Assembly: GCA_002788515.1 (NCBI GenBank)
Contig: PFRJ01000093.1
Span: forward strand, 1-26,771
DNA from: Nitrosopumilales archaeon CG_4_9_14_0_2_um_filter_34_16
GTDB taxonomy: Archaea; Thermoproteota; Nitrososphaeria; Nitrososphaerales; Nitrosopumilaceae
DNA: 26,771 nucleotides
Direction: 5' to 3'
In this document: positions 16,106-22,895 of the stretch, in pieces
Numbering within the stretch: position 1 is the stretch's first letter
Layout of the letters: the number at the start of each line of letters is the position of its first letter
Notes under the pieces: generated by a model
Told to the model about the DNA's origin: nothing
Database searches by the model: none
What the model saw: only the letters and a program-made list of their open reading frames with translations
Position numbers and translations under genes: made by a program

Positions 16106-16921
16106 TTATCTTGAAATATTTGAAATAATGTGAGACCCTTTATTGTAGCCTTCATAGATGTAAACTCCGACTGCTTCTACATTTGATGGCATTTTAGGTG
16201 CTAATAGTTTGATTATTTCACTTGAAAGGTTCTCTACGGTAGCTTCTCCTTCTAAAAGATATGTTGTGTTTTTTGGAACTTGCAATTCAAACACTCCTTT
16301 AGGCCCTTCAAACTGAATTAGAAAATGTAAATCGTCTTCTTTCTTTAGGTATTTTCTATTGATGAAAAATTTATGATCAAATACATTTACTACTTCTTTG
16401 ATGATTCTTTTAGCTTCTCCAAAATCTAAAAGTAGATTGTCTTTCATTTGTCCTACAAGCTCGACCATTACAGAAGATGTATGACCATGAAGTATGGAAC
16501 ATTTTTCAACTAATGGTAAGATATGTGCATAATCAAATGAAAATGATGCATCTTCTAAAAATATGGAGCCTGTTTGTGGAGTTTTATCATAAAATACAAT
16601 GTCTTGTAACTCTTTAATCTGTGCAACATATTTTGCATGTCCTATCGCCATTACTTTATCTTGAGGAAAGTCTTCCTTGATTTTTTTATATTTTGCAATA
16701 TCTTCATCAGTATCAATTACTTCAATCAACCCTTTTTCTGTTTTAAAATCAATCATAACCTCAATTCCGTTCTTTAATGTGATCTTGTGATTGTATTGAT
16801 ATTCTTGCTCAAGAAAAGTAAGCATCTGAGCAACTGTTAACTCTGTTCTAGTTTTGAGTAAATTTCCCTTTTTATCGATATACCGAAAATCAGAATCTAA
16901 AATTGTAGGACTTGTAGCCAT
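16106..16921 (-). CDS. 6-pyruvoyl-tetrahydropterin synthase family protein with extra N-terminal domain
   Basis: The C-terminal half (about 125-271) is a PTPS/QueD-type domain. It has zinc-binding His-133 in FDYAHIL and His-145 and His-147 in LHGHT, the family cysteine in EKCSILHGH, and the VFDHKFFI segment. Such enzymes act on dihydroneopterin triphosphate for pterin or 7-deazaguanine synthesis. The N-terminal 120 residues are unusual: KTRTEL, KNGIEVMIDFKTE and LIEVIDTDED in order look like a PD-(D/E)XK nuclease-like fold without its lysine (weak inference). ATG 16921 is chosen because a TATA-like box at 16941-16952 is 26 bases away. The ATG at 16930 would add three residues. A pterin dehydratase gene lies upstream. 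Confidence 0.88.
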   Translation of the reverse strand: MATSPTILDSDFRYIDKKGNLLKTRTELTVAQMLTFLEQEYQYNHKITLKNGIEVMIDFKTEKGLIEVIDTDEDIAKYKKIKEDFPQDKVMAIGHAKYVAQIKELQDIVFYDKTPQTGSIFLEDASFSFDYAHILPLVEKCSILHGHTSSVMVELVGQMKDNLLLDFGEAKRIIKEVVNVFDHKFFINRKYLKKEDDLHFLIQFEGPKGVFELQVPKNTTYLLEGEATVENLSSEIIKLLAPKMPSNVEAVGVYIYEGYNKGSHIISNISR

Positions 16922-16940
16922 GTGAAGCATCTGACTCTGG

Positions 16941-16952
16941 ATATAATATAAA
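16941..16952 (-). promoter_or_regulatory. TATA-like box of the PTPS-family gene
   Basis: atataatataaa (plus-strand reading) is centred 26 bases from the ATG at 16921 and only 17 from the ATG at 16930. This supports the shorter protein and a separate promoter from the pterin dehydratase. Confidence 0.45.
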
Positions 16953-16978
16953 TTCTGTAATGACTGTGCCTAAAACTC

Positions 16979-17257
16979 CTATTCCAGCGAATTTAGAATT
17001 TTGGCTAAATTCACATCATTTTTTGTAATGCCTCCTGCATCATGAGTTGTTAATTCAATAGTTATTTTGTTATACACGTTAAACCATTCTGGATGGTGAT
17101 TCATCTTCTCAATCTCCATAGCTGCTCTGGTCATAAATCCAAATGCTTGGTTAAAGCTTTCAAATTGGAATTCTTTGTGAAGTTTTTCATTTACAACACT
17201 CCAGCCAGGCAACTTTTTTAATTCTTCATTTATGTCTATTTGAGATAATCTAATCAT
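16979..17257 (-). CDS. Pterin-4a-carbinolamine dehydratase
   Basis: This 92-residue single-domain enzyme dehydrates 4a-hydroxytetrahydropterins, recycling the cofactor after aromatic hydroxylation. The active-site signature is complete: EKMNHHPEWFNVYN at 50-63 with His-54 and His-55, then LTTHDAGGITKND at 69-81. Length is as expected for the family. In archaea it may serve pterin recycling or molybdopterin metabolism. Its placement beside a PTPS-family gene, 57 bases away on the same strand, supports a shared pterin role. The start at ATG 17257 is the only reasonable one. Confidence 0.95.
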   Translation of the reverse strand: MIRLSQIDINEELKKLPGWSVVNEKLHKEFQFESFNQAFGFMTRAAMEIEKMNHHPEWFNVYNKITIELTTHDAGGITKNDVNLAKILNSLE

Positions 17258-17331
17258 AATGTTTTAGATATAATGTTAAATTAAAAGATTGATTCATTAC
17301 CCATCAATGGATACTTGTGATGTGAGTGATA

Positions 17332-18087
17332 ATGGATGAGATGAACAAAAAACTGCTTGAACACATCAAAAATTCTGTTTCTGATGTTGTTCAAGAAAAG
17401 AAAATCGGCATTGCGTTTTCTGGTGGTGTTGATAGTACGTTAATTTCAAAAATTTGTTCAGATATGAATTATGATATTATACTATTGACTATTGGATTTA
17501 CTGAATCACATGATATTTTATTTGCAAAAGAAGTTAACACTCATCTAAAATACCCACACCATGTTTTAGAAATTGATCCAGAAACATTTACTAAAGTTTC
17601 ATCAAACATTCATCAAACAATAAATACTGATAATCTATCGTGGAATGAAAATTGTATTGCATTTTATTATGTATCTAAATTGGCAAGAGGATTAAATCTT
17701 GATACTGTAATTACTGCTAATGGTATTGATGAATTATTTTGTGGATACAATGCATACAGAGATGCATTTTTCGGAGGAGAATCTCAAATTATTGAACTAA
17801 TGAACACTAAACTAGAAAATGAACTCAAAATGATGAAAGCTGTAAATCTTATCTCATCTGAATTTGATGTCAAAATACTCCAACCATTACTTTCTTTCAA
17901 ATTTATTGAATATGCAAAAAGTATCCCTTTGTATCAAAAAATTCATGATTCTGAAGACTTGTATCGTAAACACATTATTCGTAAATTGGCACGTGATATT
18001 GGTGTACCTGAGATCTCTTGCACAAAACGAAAAAAGGCATTACAATATGGTTCCAAAATTCACAAGGCTTTACTAAAAACAAGATAA
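17332..18087 (+). CDS. Free-standing asparagine-synthase-type ATPase
   Basis: The 251-residue protein is the ATP-pyrophosphatase domain of asparagine synthetase B without the N-terminal glutaminase domain. The PP-loop SGGVDST is at residues 30-36, and TANGIDELFCGYNAYRD matches the TGEGADELFGGY signature of AsnB. The C-terminal KHIIRKLARDIGVPE and CTKRKKALQYGS also fit. It may adenylate a carboxylate and use free ammonia, which would be plausible in an ammonia oxidiser; the substrate cannot be read from sequence. Possible starts are GTG 17326, ATG 17332 and ATG 17341. It is divergent from the pterin dehydratase. Confidence 0.85.
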   Translation: MDEMNKKLLEHIKNSVSDVVQEKKIGIAFSGGVDSTLISKICSDMNYDIILLTIGFTESHDILFAKEVNTHLKYPHHVLEIDPETFTKVSSNIHQTINTDNLSWNENCIAFYYVSKLARGLNLDTVITANGIDELFCGYNAYRDAFFGGESQIIELMNTKLENELKMMKAVNLISSEFDVKILQPLLSFKFIEYAKSIPLYQKIHDSEDLYRKHIIRKLARDIGVPEISCTKRKKALQYGSKIHKALLKTR

Positions 18088-18102
18088 GTATTTCTTATAA
18101 TA

Positions 18103-19464
18103 TTAAATAAATTTACTAACCATTTTTTGAACTGATTTTTTTACATTATTGATAATTACAGGAGATGCTCCGAGATGTTTCTCTGGTGAGAATATTGAAT
18201 CAATTTCTTTATCAGTAAGATTTGAAGAAAACGCTTTGTCATTTTTGATTGCATCTATGTAGTGAATTCCTTTATCATTTGCCTCAAATGCAACTCTTTG
18301 AACATCTTTGTATGCAACAAATCTTGGAATTCCTTTTTTGATTAATGCCTCTAAAACAAATTCTGCAAAGATTTGTCCTTTTGTTATGTATAGATTTTCT
18401 ACAATTCTTTTCTCATTAACCATCAAATTTGAAATAACTCTAGTCATAGTTTCTAGCATCTCGTCTACCAAAATAGATACTGTTGGGATTACAAATCTCT
18501 CATTTGCCGAATTTGAAAGATCTCGTTCATGCCATAATGGAATATTTTCAAATGCAACTGCAACTTGACTTCGTACTAATTTGGATAATGATGACACACG
18601 TTCACTTTTTATAGGATTTCTCTTTACTGGTACTGCGCTACTTCCCATTTGTCCTTTCTTGAATTGCTCTGCTACTTCCCCTATCTCAGTTCTTTGCAAA
18701 TTTCTAATCTCTATTGCAATTTTTTCTAGAGTGGCACCGATTAATGCTAACTCAAAAACATATTCTGCATATCTTTCTCTTGGAACAATCTGTGTTGTTA
18801 CTTCTGCAGGAAATAATTTTAATCGTTTTGACACTCTTTTTTGAACTTCAAGTGATCTTACACCCATCAAGGATCCTGTTCCTACAACACCTAATGTTTT
18901 GCATATCAGAATCCTTTTCTTTATCTCTTCAATTCTTTCTACATGTTTTGCCATCTCTGCAGCCCAATTGGCAAATTTTAATCCAAATGAAATAATGCTG
19001 GCATGCTGTCCATGTGTTCTTCCAACGGCCGGAATTTTTCCATACTGCACTGCTTTTTTTGCAAGTATTGATGCCATTTTTGCTACTTTTGGTTCAATAA
19101 TTTCCAATGCATCTCTCATCTGCATTGAATTACTAGTATCCACTAAATCATTACTTGTAAGACCATAATGTATCCAAGGCCTTGCATTTTTAGAACATTT
19201 TTCACTTAAGGCTTCAACAAGAGCAGCAGTATCATGATCACTTTTAGCCTCTAATTGTTTAATTCTTTTAGCAGTGATCTTTCCAGACTTTGCTGCTTTG
19301 AAAATTTCGTTTCCCACACTTTTTGAAATCATTCCTATCTCACTTTGGGAAATTGATGCAGCACCTTCAATCTCTAATTGATAATTTACTTTTTTCTGCT
19401 CACTGAAAATATCCATCATCTCTTTTGTGCCATAACGACCACTATCAATTGGTAAAATTGCCAA
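18103..19464 (-). CDS. purB: Adenylosuccinate lyase
   Basis: PurB catalyses two steps of purine synthesis: it releases fumarate from SAICAR and from adenylosuccinate. The 453-residue protein shows the fumarase/lyase superfamily signature GSSAVPVKRNP at 274-284 (usual form GSSAMPHKRNP). TSNDLVDTSNS lies near 103-113 and GRTHGQHA at 148-155, with the catalytic histidine. The Met-to-Val and His-to-Val changes in the signature are mild, and archaeal PurB often differs here. It begins MAILPIDSGRYGT, typical for the family. It converges on the asparagine-synthase-type gene with 15 bases between them. Confidence 0.96.
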   Translation of the reverse strand: MAILPIDSGRYGTKEMMDIFSEQKKVNYQLEIEGAASISQSEIGMISKSVGNEIFKAAKSGKITAKRIKQLEAKSDHDTAALVEALSEKCSKNARPWIHYGLTSNDLVDTSNSMQMRDALEIIEPKVAKMASILAKKAVQYGKIPAVGRTHGQHASIISFGLKFANWAAEMAKHVERIEEIKKRILICKTLGVVGTGSLMGVRSLEVQKRVSKRLKLFPAEVTTQIVPRERYAEYVFELALIGATLEKIAIEIRNLQRTEIGEVAEQFKKGQMGSSAVPVKRNPIKSERVSSLSKLVRSQVAVAFENIPLWHERDLSNSANERFVIPTVSILVDEMLETMTRVISNLMVNEKRIVENLYITKGQIFAEFVLEALIKKGIPRFVAYKDVQRVAFEANDKGIHYIDAIKNDKAFSSNLTDKEIDSIFSPEKHLGASPVIINNVKKSVQKMVSKFI

Positions 19465-19545
19465 TGTTTACAGTCTACCTACATCGAAAATAAATCTATT
19501 CATGCTTTGAATTCAATTTTACATACTATGCAGTCTTTTGTCAAA

Positions 19546-19701
19546 TTATTTTTCAATGATACCTGTATCTTGTAAAACCCATTCTAAAGCTTTGAAGTAA
19601 CCTTGTTTGAAGTTTTTCTCATCAATTGCCCAATCTGGATTTGCTCTTAGTTCTGCAAGTAATTGGTTTGCCTTTTGCATAATTATTGCTTTATCTAGCA
19701 T
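19546..19701 (-). CDS. Possible 51-residue soluble protein
   Basis: The minus-strand frame from ATG 19701 to TAA at 19546 encodes 51 residues beginning MLDKAIIMQKANQLL. It then runs ELRANPDWAIDEKNF, KQGYFKALEWVLQDTG and IIEK. The composition is balanced and soluble, with amphipathic helices and two tryptophans, unlike a random AT-rich ORF. It fills most of the otherwise empty gap between purB and rtcB. An AT-rich promoter-like tract (ttttaaattaatcaatattt on the minus strand) lies upstream and would be shared back to back with rtcB. No function is assigned. Confidence 0.6.
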   Translation of the reverse strand: MLDKAIIMQKANQLLAELRANPDWAIDEKNFKQGYFKALEWVLQDTGIIEK

Positions 19702-19753
19702 ACTTTTGAGTAAATATTGATTAATTTAAAATTATTTTTACAAATCTTCTGAT

Positions 19754-19764
19754 GATTTAAATTG
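19754..19764 (+). promoter_or_regulatory. TATA-like box of rtcB
   Basis: gatttaaattg is centred about 33 bases before ATG 19792 and lies on top of the alternative TTG start at 19762. This argues for the ATG as the true start. Confidence 0.35.
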
Positions 19765-19791
19765 GATTGCAAGGAATTTTTACCAATACTC

Positions 19792-21240
19792 ATGTCATCC
19801 ACTGCACCAAGAAAAATTGGAGAAAATCAATATCAAATTGACGTTGATTCTAATCTTGGAATGAAAGTTCCTGTTAGGATATATGCTGATGAACCACTAC
19901 TTCAGAAAATGTTGTCTGATAGAACAATAATGCAGGCACGAAATGTTTCTTCAATTCCTGGTATAGTTGGTCATAGTGTAGTTTTACCTGATGGCCATGA
20001 AGGTTATGGTTTTCCTGTAGGTGGAGTTGCAGCAATGGATGCTGAAGAAGGTATGATTAGTCCTGGCGGTGTCGGTTACGATATCAACTGTGGAGTTAGA
20101 TTACTTCGTTCAAATTTAACTGAAGAAACAGTTCGTTCAAAACTAAAAGAACTTGTCACTGATCTTTTTAGTTCTATTCCATCTGGAGTGGGTTCTAAGG
20201 GTGCAGTAAAACTTACTCATTCTGAATTGGATGAAGTTTTGGTAAATGGAGTTGATTGGGCAATTGATCATGGTTATGGTTCCTCTGATGATTCTGATGT
20301 ATGTGAAGAAAATGGCCAAATTAAAAATGCAGATCCAAACAAAGTTTCTGACAAGGCAAGAAAAAGAGGTGCACCACAACTTGGAAGTTTAGGTTCTGGA
20401 AATCATTTTCTTGAAGTACAAAAGGTTACCGAGATTCATGATGAAGAAGCTGCAAAAAGAATGGGTATTAAAGAAGGAACTATTACCGTTCTAATTCATT
20501 GTGGTTCTAGAGGGTTTGGTCACCAAGTGTGTAGCGATTATCTTAGAGTTTCAGAACAAGCTATGGAAAAATACAATATTCATTTACCAGACAGAGAATT
20601 AGCGTGCGTTCCAAATAATTCTGAAGAAGGAGACTCATATAGAAAAGCAATGTTTGCAGCATTAAACTTTGCATGGAGTAATAGACAAATGCTAACTCAT
20701 TGGACTAGAAATTCTTTTCAACGCGTCTTTGATCAATCCGAATCGGATCTTGATATGAAATTAGTTTACGATGTTGCTCATAATATTGCTAAGGTAGAAA
20801 AACACAAAGTTGACGGAAGGGAACGAAATTTAGTAATTCATAGAAAAGGTGCAACCAGAGCATTTCCTGCAAATCGTGATGAAATTCCATTAAAATACAG
20901 AGATTTAGGGCAACCTGTTTTAGTTCCAGGTTCTATGGGAACTGCCAGTTGGATTTTATTGGGACAACCAAATTCTATGGATCTGAGTTTTGGTTCAACT
21001 GCACATGGTGCTGGAAGAACCATGTCAAGATCTCAGGCTCGAAGAAACTATACTGAAGATGATGTGAAAAAGTCGCTTAACGACAAGGGAATTTACATCA
21101 AAGCTTTAACCAGAGATGGAGTTGTAGAAGAAACTCCTCAAGCATACAAAGATGTTGATGCTGTGGTAAATGTCTCTCATAATCTTGGAATTGCCACTAA
21201 AGTTGCAAAATTAGTGCCTATTGGTGTGATTAAGGGTTGA
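19792..21240 (+). CDS. rtcB: RNA-splicing ligase RtcB
   Basis: RtcB joins 2',3'-cyclic phosphate and 5'-OH RNA ends, sealing tRNA halves after intron removal, and uses GTP and Mn2+. All family landmarks are present in 482 residues: GHSVVLPDGHEGYGFPVGGVA, GGVGYDINCGVRLL, GSLGSGNHFLEVQ, HCGSRGFGHQVC, PGSMGTASWIL, and the guanylylated histidine in AHGAGRTMSRSQA. A TTG at 19762 would add ten residues; ATG 19792 (MSSTAPRKIGEN) fits the TATA box. The last codon overlaps the TTG start of the next gene. No archease gene is seen here. Confidence 0.97.
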   Translation: MSSTAPRKIGENQYQIDVDSNLGMKVPVRIYADEPLLQKMLSDRTIMQARNVSSIPGIVGHSVVLPDGHEGYGFPVGGVAAMDAEEGMISPGGVGYDINCGVRLLRSNLTEETVRSKLKELVTDLFSSIPSGVGSKGAVKLTHSELDEVLVNGVDWAIDHGYGSSDDSDVCEENGQIKNADPNKVSDKARKRGAPQLGSLGSGNHFLEVQKVTEIHDEEAAKRMGIKEGTITVLIHCGSRGFGHQVCSDYLRVSEQAMEKYNIHLPDRELACVPNNSEEGDSYRKAMFAALNFAWSNRQMLTHWTRNSFQRVFDQSESDLDMKLVYDVAHNIAKVEKHKVDGRERNLVIHRKGATRAFPANRDEIPLKYRDLGQPVLVPGSMGTASWILLGQPNSMDLSFGSTAHGAGRTMSRSQARRNYTEDDVKKSLNDKGIYIKALTRDGVVEETPQAYKDVDAVVNVSHNLGIATKVAKLVPIGVIKG

Positions 21241-21650
21241 GCGAAGATTCTGAACTTGAAAGATTAAAGGCAAAGAGACTTGCAGAGATGCAGAAAAATA
21301 TATCCAAAAAACAAGAAATCCAATCAACTCAAGAATCTCAAAAAGAAATAACTCATGAGAATCCTCGAGATGTATTAATCAAAATACTTGGTTTTCGAGG
21401 AATAGAAGTTTTGGAAAATGCCGAATCTCAATTTCCAAATGAAACAGTAATGATTATACAAAAATTAGCTGAATTAATTAAAACTGGTGAAATTAACGAA
21501 ACTATTGATGGTGGAAAATTATTGACATTGTTTAGATCAGTTGGTTTGAATGTTCGAATGGCCACAAAAATCAATATTGAACAAGATGGAAAATTTGTAT
21601 CTCTTAGTGACAAACTTAGCAATAAATCATCTGATGAAAGTGATGAATAA
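21237..21650 (+). CDS. PDCD5-family DNA-binding protein
   Basis: The 137-residue protein starts SEDSELERLKAKRLAEMQK, the N-terminal helix typical of the PDCD5/TFAR19 family. After a polar linker comes a three-helix core (RDVLIKILGFRGIEVLENA, VMIIQKLAELIKTGEI, DGGKLLTLFRSVG). Archaeal members are small basic or mixed-charge proteins that bind double-stranded DNA; the exact role is unknown. A Ser/Asp/Glu-rich tail is present. The start is TTG at 21237, overlapping the TGA of rtcB (TTGA), with AAGGG immediately before it. The stop overlaps the next ATG by one base, so all three genes form a tight operon. Confidence 0.82.
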   Translation: MSEDSELERLKAKRLAEMQKNISKKQEIQSTQESQKEITHENPRDVLIKILGFRGIEVLENAESQFPNETVMIIQKLAELIKTGEINETIDGGKLLTLFRSVGLNVRMATKINIEQDGKFVSLSDKLSNKSSDESDE

Positions 21651-21961
21651 TGAGTATAGTTTTAGAAATCGGAACAAAAAATTATGTTGATGATTTACTG
21701 TTGATCAAAAAAGCACTTTCACACATGGAGAGTCTCGTTGACGGTTACAATGGATATGTTCTAAGTGAACCTTCATCAAAGTTTGGATGGACATTTTTTA
21801 AATTGGCTTTCAAATCAAATTTACAAAATGGCATTGAAGAAAAATTTTCTGATATGATTGCAAAATATGAGTGGACTGATCAACCAAATAAATTTGCAAA
21901 ATTTATGACCGATTATTTTATTTCTAAAGGCTGCGATGTTAAAATAAAATTGTCTGATTAG
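21650..21961 (+). CDS. Unknown 103-residue protein in the rtcB operon
   Basis: I do not recognise this protein. It is soluble, starts MSIVLEIGTKNYVDDLLLIKKAL, and has aromatic-rich middle segments (SKFGWTFFKLAFKS, KYEWTDQPNKFAKFM) and a strand-like end (CDVKIKLSD). The ATG shares one base with the stop of the PDCD5-like gene, so it is translated from the same mRNA as rtcB. Its own stop overlaps the stop of the convergent uS11 gene by four bases. The fixed coupling argues for a real gene that could act in RNA ligation or nucleic-acid binding; this is inferred only from position. Confidence 0.8.
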   Translation: MSIVLEIGTKNYVDDLLLIKKALSHMESLVDGYNGYVLSEPSSKFGWTFFKLAFKSNLQNGIEEKFSDMIAKYEWTDQPNKFAKFMTDYFISKGCDVKIKLSD

Positions 21962-22458
21962 ACTCTTCTTCCTCTTTTTCCACCTTTCTTTCTGGTGGTA
22001 TCATGAGGAATAGGTGTAACATCATCAATTCGTCCAATTTTAAATCCGCCTCTTGCTAATGCTCTAATTGCAGCTTGTGCACCTGGACCTGGTACTCTTG
22101 ACCCTACGCCTCCTACTGCACGAACTCTAATGTGAAATCCTGTGAATCCTTTCGTTCTTGCAACATCTACAACTGCATTTGCAGCTTTCATTGCCGCAAA
22201 TGGTGATGATTCGTATCTATCAGCATTAACGTGAACTCCACCAGAACTGATTGATACTGTTTCAGCACCAGTAAGGTCAGTCATGTGAATAATTGTATTG
22301 TTATAACTACTGTAAATATGAGCAATCCCCCATTTTTCAGGTCCGTCTTTCTTCGTTTCTGGTTGAGATTTTACTTCTGTAATAGATTCTGACTCTATTT
22401 CATCAGATTCAGTCTCCTCGACTGCTATCTCCTCAATTTCAGCTTCAATTTCTGACAA
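21958..22458 (-). CDS. rps11: 30S ribosomal protein uS11
   Basis: uS11 binds 16S rRNA on the platform of the small subunit near the mRNA exit. The core (about 42-166) is standard: KWGIAHIYSSYNNTIIHMTD, SSGGVHVNADRYESSPFAAM, VRAVGGVGSRVPGPGAQAA, and the basic end KKGGKRGRRV. The first 40 residues form a strongly acidic extension (EIEAEIEEIAVEETESDE and so on) that is absent from the short archaeal homologues. It stands alone, without the usual S13/S4/RpoD neighbours of archaeal ribosomal operons visible here. The stop overlaps that of the convergent gene by four bases. Confidence 0.97.
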   Translation of the reverse strand: MSEIEAEIEEIAVEETESDEIESESITEVKSQPETKKDGPEKWGIAHIYSSYNNTIIHMTDLTGAETVSISSGGVHVNADRYESSPFAAMKAANAVVDVARTKGFTGFHIRVRAVGGVGSRVPGPGAQAAIRALARGGFKIGRIDDVTPIPHDTTRKKGGKRGRRV

Positions 22459-22574
22459 TGTCTACTCAGGCCTTAAAGGGTTTAAAAAACATTGATTTTT
22501 TGGTTTATTCTTATTTTGTCATTTTATTGGAGATTGATGACTATTCATATACTGTTTTCATATGGTTAAATTAA

Positions 22575-22895
22575 ATGACATCAATTCTTTTGTTAGCCCT
22601 TGGTGTAGGTGTTGCAACTGCATTGTTGATTTCAATGGCATTCCATTTTTTAACACCTACTAATGATTCAGTTTTATCGCCTTTAGAAAAAAATTGCCAG
22701 CAAATTGCTAATGAAGGATACAAAATTCATTCAATCTACCCAGATTCCAATCCTGATGATCTTCCAGATGATGATCTTAAACGCTTGTTATATCTTGATG
22801 ACTTGTGGATAAAAGAGTGTGTTTCTGTTCTTCCCGCTGATTCAATTTTTAGTATCATAAATAATGTTGAGCGTGATTTTTCTTATGGTGAATAG
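22575..22895 (+). CDS. Small membrane-anchored protein, unknown
   Basis: The 106-residue protein begins MTSILLLALGVGVATALLISMAFHFL, one N-terminal membrane helix. A short soluble acidic domain follows (QQIANEGYKIHSIYPDSNPDDLPDDDL) with two cysteines. I do not recognise it. An AT-rich stretch (atggttaaattaa, 22562-22574) runs up to the start codon. The stop is directly next to the stop of the convergent thiL gene. It is probably real: it fills the gap exactly and has a clear membrane segment. Confidence 0.7.
   Translation: MTSILLLALGVGVATALLISMAFHFLTPTNDSVLSPLEKNCQQIANEGYKIHSIYPDSNPDDLPDDDLKRLLYLDDLWIKECVSVLPADSIFSIINNVERDFSYGE

Noticed and set aside
18308..19168. Several plus-strand frames of 86-93 residues
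   Set aside because: All are antisense to purB, whose reading frame carries the conserved motifs.
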